Source: Brachycybe producta
Taxonomy: Eukaryota > Arthropoda > Diplopoda > Playtdesmida > Andrognathidae
Direction: 5' to 3'
Assembly (NCBI GenBank): GCA_036925085.1
Contig: JAUPFP010000173.1
Location: 1-64,000 of the forward strand
DNA: 64,000 nucleotides
The position numbers were made by a program, and so were the translations under genes. The notes below the pieces were generated by a model that was given only the letters and a program-made list of their open reading frames with translations, was not told the DNA's origin and searched no databases. Shown one piece after another: positions 44,813-55,439 of this stretch. Position 1 is the stretch's first letter. Each line of letters begins with the position of its first letter.

Positions 44813-47800
44813 TGTGCGCATGTGTACGCACATGTACACACTTGTGCGCATGTGTACGCACATGTACACACGTGTGCGCATGTGTACGCACATGTACACA
44901 CGTGTGCGCATGTGTACGCACATGTACACACGTGTGCGCATGTGTACGCACATGTACACACGTGTGCGCATGTGTACGCACATGTACACACGTGTGCGCA
45001 TGTGTACGCACATGTACACACGTGTGCGCATGTGTACGCACATGTACACACGTGTGCGCATGTGTACGCCCATGTACACACGTGTGCGCATGTGTACGCA
45101 CATGTACACACGTGTGCGCATGTGTACGCACATGTACACATGTGTGCGCATGTGTACGCACATGTACACACGTGTGCGCATGTGTACGCACATGTACACA
45201 CGTGTGCGCATGTGTACGCACATGTACACACGTGTGCGCATGTGTACGCACATGTACACACGTGTGCGCATGTGTACGCACATGTACACACGTGTGCGCA
45301 TGTGTACGCACATGTACACACGTGTGCGCATGTGTACGCACATGTACACACGTGTGCGCATGTGTACGCACATGTACACGCGTGTGCGCATGTGTACGCA
45401 CATGTACACGCGTGTGTGTGTGTGCGCATGTGTACGCACATGTACACGCGTGTGCGCATGTGTACGCACATGTACACGCGTGTGCGCATGTGTACGCACA
45501 TGTACACGCGTGTGCGCATGTGTACGCACATGTACACGCGTGTGCGCATGTGTACGCACATGTACACGCGTGTGCGCATGTGCACGCACATGTACACGCG
45601 TGTGCGCATGTGCACGCACATGTACACGCGTGTGCGCATGTGCACGCACATGTACACGCGTGTGCGCATGTGCACGCACATGTACACGCGTGTGCGCATG
45701 TGCACGCACATGTACACGCGTGTGCGCATGTGCACGCACATGTACACGCGTGTGCGCATGTGCACGCACATGTACACGCGTGTGCGCATGTGCACGCACA
45801 TGTACACGCGTGTGCGCATGTGCACGCACATGTACACGCGTGTGCGCATGTGCACGCACATGTACACGCGTGTGCGCATGTGCACGCACATGTACACGCG
45901 TGTGCGCATGTGCACGCACATGTACACGCGTGTGCGCATGTGCACGCACATGTACAAGCGTGTGCGCATGTGCACGCACATGTACACGCGTGTGCGCATG
46001 TGCACGCACATGTACACGCGTGTGCGCATGTGTACGCACATGTACACGCGTGTGCGCATGTGTACGCACATGTACACGCGTGTGCGCATGTGTACGCACA
46101 TGTACACGCGTGTGCGCATGTGTACGCACATGTACACGCGTGTGCGCATGTGTACGCACATGTACACGCGTGTGCGCATGTGTACGCACATGTACACGCG
46201 TGTGCGCATGTGTACGCACATGTACACGCGTGTGCGCATGTGTACGCACATGTACACGCGTGTGCGCATGTGTACGCACATGTACACGCGTGTGCGCATG
46301 TGTACGCACATGTACACGCGTGTGCGCATGTGTACGCACATGTACACACGTGTGCGCATGTGTACGCACATGTACACACGTGTGCGCATGTGTACGCACA
46401 TGTACACACGTGTGCGCATGTGTACGCACATGTACACACGTGTGCGCATGTGTACGCACATGTACACACGTGTGCGCATGTGTACGCACATGTACACACG
46501 TGTGCGCATGTGTACGCACATGTACACACGTGTGCGCATGTGTACGCACATGTACACACGTGTGCGCATGTGTACGCACATGTACACACGTGTGCGCATG
46601 TGTACGCACATGTACACACGTGTGCGCATGTGTACGCACATGTACACACGTGTGCGCATGTGTACGCACATGTACACACGTGTGCGCATGTGTACGCACA
46701 TGTACACGTGTGCGCATGTGTACGCACATGTACACACGTGTGCGCATGTGTACGCACATGTACACACGTGTGCGCATGTGTACGCACATGTACACACGTG
46801 TGCGCATGTGTACGCACATGTACACACGTGTGCGCATGTGTACGCACATGTACACACGTGTGCGCATGTGTACGCACATGTACACACGTGTGCGCATGTG
46901 TACGCACATGTACACACGTGTGCGCATGTGTACGCACATGTACACACGTGTGCGCATGTGTACGCACATGTACACACGTGTGCGCATGTGTACGCACATG
47001 TACACACGTGTGCGCATGTGTACGCACATGTACACACGTGTGCGCATGTGTACGCACATGTACACACGTGTGCGCATGTGTACGCACATGTACACACGTG
47101 TGCGCATGTGTACGCACATGTACACACGTGTGCGCATGTGTACGCACATGCACACACGTGTGCGCATGTGTACGCACATGCACACACGTGTGCGCATGTG
47201 TACGCACATGCACACACGTGTGCGCATGTGTACGCACATGCACACACGTGTGCGCATGTGTACGCACATGCACACACGTGTGCGCATGTGTACGCACATG
47301 CACACACGTGTGCGCATGTGTACGCACATGCACACACGTGTGCGCATGTGTACGCACATGCACACACGTGTGCGCATGTGTACGCACATGCACACACGTG
47401 TGCGCATGTGTACGCACATGTACACACTTGTGCGCATGTGTACGCACATGTACACACGTGTGCGCATGTGTACGCACATGTACACACGTGTGCGCATGTG
47501 TACGCACATGTACACACGTGTGCGCATGTGTACGCACATGTACACACGTGTGCGCATGTGTACGCACATGTACACACGTGTGCGCATGTGTACGCACATG
47601 TACACACGTGTGCGCATGTGTAAGCACATGTACACACGTGTGCGCATGTGTAAGCACATGTACACACGTGTGCGCATGTGTACGCACATGTACACACGTG
47701 TGCGCATGTGTACGCACATGTACACACGTGTGCGCATGTGTACGCACATGTACACACGTGTGCGCATGTGTACGCACATGTACACACGTGTGCGCATGTG

Positions 47801-48524
47801 TACGCACATGTACACACGTGTGCGCATGTGTACGCACATGTACACACGTGTGCGCATGTGTACGCACATGTACACACGTGTGCGCATGTGTACGCACATG
47901 TACACACGTGTGCGCATGTGTACGCACATGTACACACGTGTGCGCATGTGTACGCACATGTACACACGTGTGCGCATGTGTACGCACATGTACACACGTG
48001 TGCGCATGTGTACGCACATGTACACACGTGTGCGCATGTGTACGCACATGTACACACGTGTGCGCATGTGTACGCACATGTACACACGTGTGCGCATGTG
48101 TACGCACATGTACACACGTGTGCGCATGTGTACGCACATGTACACACGTGTGCGCATGTGTACGCACATGTACACACGTGTGCGCATGTGTACGCACATG
48201 TACACACGTGTGCGCATGTGTACGCACATGTACACACGTGTGCGCATGTGTACGCACATGTACACACGTGTGCGCATGTGTACGCACATGTACACACGTG
48301 TGCGCATGTGTACGCACATGTACACACGTGTGCGCATGTGTACGCACATGTACACACGTGTGCGCATGTGTACGCACATGTACATACGTGTGCGCATGTG
48401 TACGCACATGTACACACGTGTGCGCATGTGTACGCACATGTACATACGTGTGCGCATGTGTACGCACATGTACACACGTGTGCGCATGTGTACGCACATG
48501 TACACGTGTGCGCATATGTATATA
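44813..48524. repeat. 3.7-kb tandem array of a 30-bp alternating pyrimidine-purine unit
   Basis: About 123 units, of which 44871-44900 is a typical example (CGTGTGCGCATG then TGTACGCACATGTACACA). Every unit alternates pyrimidine and purine, and so do the joins, so the alternation is nearly continuous. I see only six base changes that break it. Variant units cluster in blocks: G-type (ACACGCG) at about 45380-46340, with C-type (TGCACGC) nested at about 45590-46010; TGCACAC at about 47150-47400. No stop codon fits an alternating sequence, so all six frames stay open. These frames are not genes. Confidence 0.97.
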
Positions 48525-49159
48525 GATAATCACACATGTATGTACTCATGTACATGACATAGTTACATGTGATGCGCATGCGTCATTCATTTGTAATAAT
48601 ACGGGTTTAAAATGAAAATACGTCACATGTATTCTAATATACAAAAATAATAACAGAACATAAAAAGGAACACCCCTCCTAAATAATAGAAAAGTCCCCC
48701 CTTTCGAATGCTACAACTGGAAAGAGGAAGAATCGAGATTTTTTTTTAAAAAAATTACGATTTTGAAAAATCGAAATTTTATATATCGAATCGCTCTAAA
48801 ATTCCAATTTTTTTTTCAGTTTCATCGTCAGAATGTTTACATCATTTTAGGTCTGATGACATTTTATTGTAGGTGGCCCCGTTTTCGAGTTGTTCGACCC
48901 ACTAAAAATTATGACCAAAAACTCAAAATTTGTTTCTAAAAAAATCATAAAAAAATAACCCCTGGGTAAAATTTTCTAATTTTTTGTTAGGAGCTTCATA
49001 TTGACCCACGGAATCAAATAAAAAATACTGCATGTCTTTATCTCATTCCGTTCTTGAGTTGTTCGAGGAACTAAATCGGTTCCGGACACACATACACACA
49101 CACATACATACACACACAGAGACATCCTTTTTTTCCCCTTTTCTTGCATGATCCTATAT

Positions 49160-49190
49160 ACCTCCATTGCTCTTTAGAGCAATGGAGGTC
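49160..49190. repeat. Palindrome ACCTCCATTGCTCT / AGAGCAATGGAGGT
   Basis: Fourteen-base arms separated by two T residues. It uses the same motif that stands before the tandem array near 44757. Confidence 0.9.
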
Positions 49191-49336
49191 AAAAAGCAGT
49201 AAAATGAGTTTAAAAAGTCTCAAAAATGGATTTTCAATACTTGATTTTTGAGACTTCTGGGTCCCGTTGCGACTTTCTAAACTCCTTTAAAAGTCTGGGA
49301 ATTTCAGAAATGAAAATTGGTGGCAACCCTGAATAA

Positions 49337-49735
49337 GGGTCCATTTATACAGGTACGTAACGGCTATGGGACGAGCACGACATGACCTCGAGCGAAAATA
49401 TTGTTGAAGGGGTTTTCAATAGAACTGGTTATATTGACACAGAGCTCGTCCGTTTTACGGGCAACTCTCGCTCAACTATCGTTTTCAACAATATTTTTCC
49501 GGAATCTCTTTCAGTTTTCATTTGTTACGTAATCCCTACTCAATGTGCACCATTTTTAGAACGAAGAACTTGTCCACATAATTTTATCTAAACGATTATG
49601 TCACGAGTCGTGTTAAAGTCTTCGCCCAATCTGGTTCCTGTCTACTCACGTGCAAAGATAAATAGAAGAAAGTTTTTTTTTGGGCTCGTGTCGTGCTCAT
49701 CCCATAGTCGTTACGTAAATGTAGAAATGGGAACC
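49337..49735. mobile_element. PIF/Harbinger-like MITE with TAA duplication
   Basis: GGGTCCATTTATACAGG ... GTAGAAATGGGAACC ends, with longer arms sharing TACGTAACGGCTATGGGACG and CCCATAGTCGTTACGTA. TAA flanks it at 49334-49336 and 49736-49738. Confidence 0.8.
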
Positions 49736-49741
49736 TAAGTA

Positions 49742-49797
49742 GCTTTGTACCAAGGTTTGTAGAGTATGTACATACTCTACAAACCTTGGCTTTGTAC
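49742..49797. repeat. Perfect 40-bp palindrome between 9-bp direct repeats
   Basis: CCAAGGTTTGTAGAGTATGT (49750-49769) is followed directly by its exact reverse complement (49770-49789). GCTTTGTAC stands at 49742-49750 and again at 49789-49797. Confidence 0.95.
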
Positions 49798-50443
49798 ATA
49801 CAATAGGAAATAAGCAAGTAGTTGATAATTGTATAGGTGCTGCGAGCTGGCGGCAATTATTATTTTTTTTAACTATTGTAGCGATAAGGAGTTACTCTGT
49901 GCAAACTTCGAGCAAATGCTGACACAAAGCAAAATTAACATAGTACACATTGAAAATTGAAATCTGTTATCATTATCCCTAGTGAAAATGCACGAAGGCA
50001 ATAATACCTAGATATGCAAGATTATTAAAACAACTCACTGCCTCTGGTACTCAATAAAGTTTCCCCCCCCCCCCCCCTACGTTGTATTAGTAACTTGCAT
50101 TTAGAATTTAATTGCGTTATGTAAACAAATTTAAAACATATTTCCTGTAGGGCACAGCTGTAATGATTAGTTAAAACTTAAAAGTATTAAAGCACTGAAG
50201 GAAATAAGGTGATTCTTAAATGTAGAGTTGGGTATAAACTATTGTTTAGCTAAGTTTCAAGTGTAAGTTGTTTAAACTACGTTGTCGTTTGTAATATAGT
50301 TAGTTTTTATTATTATCCTACATATCCTTATAAAATGGTTATAGTTCTTTGTAGTTTAATTACCAACAATGTCAAGTGAAATACCTTTAACAGTTTTTAA
50401 AGTAGCTACATCTTCCAATTAGCTCTGGTGCACAGCATAAAGT

Positions 50444-50861
50444 CAGGGACGTACTGGGTACAAAATTTTGGTGGGCAAAATTTTTCATCCGCGCCACTAC
50501 CTCCCTCTTTCCTTCTCCCCACCTCCCCCCCCCCCAAAAAAAAAGTAGTCCATTTTATGAGTTAATTATTTTTATTAATACATTTTTTAAATAGCTTTTT
50601 GCTTTGGATTAGAACTTTAATATTAGAAAAAATTAATGATAGAACAAAATATTAGAAAAACAATGTTAGAAAATTTTTTTAAAAAAAATTCATGGACTTT
50701 TTTGACATTTTTTACTTTTTTGAATTTTTGGGCTTTTCTGGTCCTCAGACGTCTGTTGGGCCCTCCTGGGTTCGTTTCAGTGCTTTTCAGTGCATTTAGA
50801 AAAACGGGCGCCAAAATGACTGGCGCAGGCGGCATTTGCCGCCTAGGCCAGTACGTCCCTG
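50444..50861 (+). mobile_element. hAT-like MITE, 418 bp, with 8-bp duplication
   Basis: CAGGGACGTACTGGGTA and GGCCAGTACGTCCCTG are the ends. The flanks CATAAAGT (50436-50443) and CATGAAGT (50862-50869) match at seven of eight positions. Relatives lie at 41003 and 32640. Confidence 0.85.
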
Positions 50862-50869
50862 CATGAAGT

Positions 50870-52786
50870 AATGCAGTAGCTATGCGCAAGGTTGTTAGTC
50901 TCATATGTGCATTATGCACTATGAACGGTGAGTTCCTAGTGCATAGTGCATTCATAGACATTTTATTTTATAGACAAAAAAATTAAAAAATATCGCATAC
51001 TAAGCATTTGTCTGCTTAAAGTTAGGTCTTTTCAAACCGACATAAAAAGCTTATTTTAAAACAAATATCGACATGAAATTATCCTTAAGTGATTGAGTTA
51101 TTCTTCTAGTTTTCTTGAAACACTTTCGAGCTTTTCTTAATTGTATTTCTAAAATACAGCATAACCAGAGTTCGAGCGGCGTTTACACTATAAAACGACC
51201 AAAATACAAAGAATTTTAAAAAAAGAACAATATCGAAAGAAGCAATTAAGTGTATTATTGATAAATTGAATTTCTTTTGTGTGTTATATAGTAAAGGCCT
51301 ACTATACGTTGCAATTCTTCATCTTAAAAAAATATCTAAGTACTGATTCTTGTATTTCTTGACAAGACTTTTTGAACTGATTTTTCTTATTATTATTTTT
51401 GGCTTTTGATTTTTTCTTATTCTTCTTCTTCTGATGTGTGTATGTCATGTAAGTTTATCTTTTTGCACACCCACATAGACACAAAAGACTAACTTTTTTG
51501 TTAGTTGCCGTTTTTTTGGCTTGTCATTTGTATTGGAATTGGTAGGTGATGTATGGAATGCATCATGAGAATAGAAAATGCCTTTACTCTTTGGTTCTAT
51601 TCCTTTTCCTCTTGTGTCTGTGTGTATACTGTATTAGAAACTGTGTTCTCCTTTTTGTTAGTTTGTCTATGTTTTGGTGTTCTTCGATTATTTTTTTATA
51701 TATATATATTTTTTCCTTTTCGTTTCGAACTTTTTTTTGCGCTACAATTTTGTTCATTCCTTCTGCTTGATTTCTTCAATTCTTTCCGCTTTCATGATTC
51801 TACAAATAGTATTAAAGTATTCTAAAGCTTAAGGATTGGTAATGTTTGTATTTTTAGTTTACAAAGTTTAACAGTGAAAGAAATCCGTCCTATGAGATTT
51901 GCATTTTATTTTAATTTGAAACTTTATTGGTATGAAATGAATTCAAATTTTTTTGTGTGTTGTACTGATTCATATCTAGTTTTTTTATTATGAAGAAACT
52001 ACAATGTAAAAAAAAAATTAGAGAGACGATTCTGTGACTAACAACTCTCATACAAGACAAGAAGAGAGCCACAATAGCAAAAATTGAATTCTATAATATT
52101 ATTAAATTGTGTAAATATTTGTATAATATCGTATTCATGTGGTTATTATCATAAAATGTTAAAAGTAAATGAACAAAATGCAACGTTTTGAGCTAGCAGT
52201 TTTGGCATTAATATGTATGTTGAGAATTTGCAATGTCACGTTTTTCCTAAGCTAAATAATTCCTTTGTTTACCCAGTTAATTTGTCGAAATTCGATCTTT
52301 TTTTGCGTATATGCTATACATGTACATGTATATCTAGTATATACTACGAAGAGTTGCAACGGGAATTTGGTTCATGACTGCGTAGTTGTAAATTGATTTG
52401 CAGGCGGTTTGTTGGACTGCGCTTGCTCAGTTTACTAATACTGAGTTAAATATTGAGCAGTTCTTTTTTTCTAATAACTTGAGCTATATTTACTAAGAAT
52501 TAAAGTGTAATTATAACCTGCGTTAGGACTGGTTTATACTGTGAAATAATGCATTGGCTCACTACTTGAGCATGTGCATTCTTATGTAGACATGGCTATA
52601 CAAAGTAATAAGAAGAATGAAGAAATAAGAGCTAGAACTAATATCAGCATATTTGTGGTCTTTTTTTTTCAAATGCATTTTAGACTATGGAATTCTCTTC
52701 CAACACACATAACGTATGTAGTTCTGTTTTACGATGAATTCAATTTGACAATGATGTCTACTAAACTTTGTCTAAATGGCAACCAC
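50870..52786. other. No gene recognised
   Basis: AT-rich sequence; 51020-51140 carries a member of the dispersed palindromic family. Frames near 51550 are Phe/Leu/Cys-rich without a recognised domain. Confidence 0.45.
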
Positions 52787-53200
52787 CAGTGTTGGGAAAA
52801 TACTTTTAAAAAATATTTTAAATAAAATATAAAATAGCTTCATGAAAATATATTTAAATTAAAATACAAAATACAAATTTTTACTTTTATTTAAAATACA
52901 AAATACAAAATACTCTCAAAAAAGTATTTAAAATACTAAAATATTTACTTCATCTTATATGAGTAATATAACTGTTGGAAGCATTTGTCACTTAATCTAT
53001 TCTTTCTTGGAATTACTGTCAAAGCTGCATTTGACAACAACCTTTCAACAGGACCGATGAAGGTAAAATGAGTTGCATTCAACTTCATGAAGGCAGCCTT
53101 GATGATTGGAAACTGGCGCAATACTTGGATGTCATGACCCTGATGGAAGAGGGCTTTCAAGATAGCTTGTGGAGCGCGGGCCCCCACGTATTTTATAATA
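52787..53200 (-). pseudogene. hAT transposase remnant (C-terminal dimerisation region)
   Basis: On the minus strand from 53187 to 52945: VLRQFPIIKAAFMKLNATH, PVERLLSNAALTV, PRKNRLSD. This is the conserved hAT dimerisation motif (P-ER-FS-AG-V...R-RL). The element end CAGTGTTGGGAAAATACTTT stands at 52787, 158 bp beyond the stop, as expected for its 3' end. The rest of the transposase is absent, so this copy is 5'-truncated. Confidence 0.85.
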
Positions 53201-53768
53201 GGCTAAAAAACTTTTTAACATGCCATAAACCTTGATGTAGATTATAACTTTTACACGCGTTTTTCGGTATATCTTCCTGCACGTGCTGTGTTTTTATATT
53301 TATTTTTTTACGAATTGATCACCTCTCAGTTTGTTCATCGAACTGAGTGAGATGCGTGGTCTTTTATACTGCAATGCTACTGATAAATTAAACATATAGG
53401 CATACTTCAATGAATAAGGCAATCGGCAGATGAGAAATTAATGGACTACTAAATTGAACAAACGTGTAACTTGATTCAAGAAAAACTAATTAGAACAAAA
53501 ATTAAATGAAAGCTAAAAAAATGTTTTATTTTTTTTTCCTTCCAAATAGAAAAAAATAATGCACATTGTTTTCTTACGACGGTAATTTTAACGTCTATAA
53601 ATAAGTGAACGTTAACTTTTTAACCTCACTTTTCTACGGGATTCACAGTTAGCCGGAATGTTTTATTTTTAAAAGACCTGATCCCGTAACCTGAATATTC
53701 AAAAGCAAAGACGTTTACGGTTCTTATGTAAATCAGTTTGAATTGTGCTTAGTGCAACATCACTGAAC

Positions 53769-54108
53769 CAGGGCCAGATTAAGCAAAAAAGGGCCTCTAA
53801 CTCATTGGGTGTTTGGGCTCAGTTCACCTAACAGGCAATAAAATATGAATAATTTTAATATATTTCTTTTCAAACCCATTACCCATTACGTATGTTACGA
53901 TTTTGCAAGCGTGTATTAGGCCTATGTGTTTTTGAAAAAAAAAAAAAGAACTTTATGAATGCGTTTGCAAAATGCAAATACTTTCTGTTTGTACATAAAT
54001 TATGCTAAATTTCCATATTTTTTCAATTTTTTTAACTTTTGCACGGGCCCCAAGAGCTCCTATTTCCTAGGCTTTAGCCTAGTTAGTCCAATGGATAATC
54101 CGGTCTTG
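53769..54108. mobile_element. hAT-like MITE, about 340 bp
   Basis: CAGGGCCAGATTAAGC and GGATAATCCGGTCTTG are diverged inverted ends. The flanks CACTGAAC and TATTGAAC match at six of eight positions. Confidence 0.65.
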
Positions 54109-55215
54109 TATTGAACCAACATCACGATTCTTCATTATTCATATTTTTTTAGTTAGTTTCTGAAATTTGTTTGTTGCCTTTAGGCATATAAATGCATAGG
54201 CCTACTTAATATATTAATTATACAGTTTTGTATATTCAATTTAGCCGTCGAATAGCTGCTTGGGATATCGTTGTTTATTTAATTGAATTGGTATGTTTGT
54301 TCAAAATGACATTAGTTTCAGTCTAGTAAAATTATTTATGTTAGATCAAGTAAACATTGTACTGAAAGTGATGACCAACATTGAGTTTAACGTTAAAAAA
54401 TCTTCAGAATGACATGTTTTCGACTTAATCATATTCAGTTATGTTTTGTTTACACATGGATTACGAAAACTAGGTAAAACGCAACCATGTCTTATTGAGT
54501 ATTTAATATAATTCTCTAAACTAAACTCATTAACAAATGTTTTGAAAATAAACTGAGAAGTTTATTCAGACTGGGTGGGTTTCGTATTATCAGCTTTTTA
54601 TGGAAATTTTTCTTAATGCCGAAATAATGGTTTGTAAATTTTTTTTGGTCATAACAGCTCTTAATCAATTAGTTTGTTTTGTATGGAATGGGGGAGTTTG
54701 TGTCACGAATTAGAAATAATGACGCTAAAAAAAGCTTTTATTTGTTGTAGTCGATTTTGTTGTTGTGTTTTAAGGGGTTCAGAAATAAGAAAAATACTTT
54801 CTGTGATTGATTTTGAGGTGGATAAAACACAATAACACTAGTGGAAAGCTACTCTAATGAGTAGGTTGTAAGTTTCTCGTATTACAAACTCACGTCATCC
54901 ACTCACTTAATTACTCTCTATTTAAGTACAACTATCGTGAAATGTAAAGAAAAAAGTAGAAGAAGAAGAAAAAAGCTCAAAAAAGCTGAGAGAAAAACAA
55001 GAAATGCCACAGAAACTATCGCGTCCATTAACTTCCTGTTTTTCGAACTTTTATGAGTGGAGGTTTTTTTTTGTGTGTGAATTTCACAAACATTTCGGTT
55101 TTGTGCTATTGGTGCATGCTGATGAGCACCACTTCCGGCTCTAAGCATTTAATGGAATTCCATGCTAAAAAACGAAAATAATAGAGTTACTTTCATAAAC
55201 TGTTTGTGGCGTGCT
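54109..55215. other. No gene recognised
   Basis: AT-rich sequence, with an AGAAGAAG-rich purine stretch near 54955-55000. Nothing coding was identified. Confidence 0.45.
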
Positions 55216-55330
55216 TTAGATCTCTTTCTCCCTATCTCTTTCTCTCTCTCTCTTTCTCTCTTTCTCCCTCAATCTCTCTCTCTCTCTCTTTCTTCCTCAA
55301 TCTCTCTCTCTCTCTCTCTTTCTCCCTCAA

Positions 55331-55361
<31 letters not shown>

Positions 55362-55362
55362 G
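55216..55362. repeat. CT-rich minisatellite
   Basis: Units of roughly 35-45 bp containing CTCCCTCAATCTCTCTC recur three to four times within CT repeats. Confidence 0.85.
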
Positions 55363-55439
55363 GTGGTGCCATGGAAAACAACTTAAAAAGTTTCAATGCA
55401 TTTGATGTAATATGTTAATGGTTTGTCCTTAGTTATTAA

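Larger units (their letters stand above)
44750..49190. mobile_element. Possible element enclosing the 3.7-kb tandem array
   Basis: CCTATAGACCTCCATTGCT (about 44752-44770) recurs as CCTATATACCTCCATTGCTC (about 49152) and, inverted, as AGAGCAATGGAGGTC at 49176-49190. The sequence before the right end has an ACACACAC stretch and repeated TTCGAGTTGTTCGA, reminiscent of MITE 3' regions. The outer limits are inferred. Confidence 0.4.

Noticed and set aside
44783..48579. Very long open frames (about 930-1256 codons) on both strands
   Set aside because: They follow from the stop-free alternating 30-bp repeat; the decapeptide repeats have no start context, splice structure or domain.
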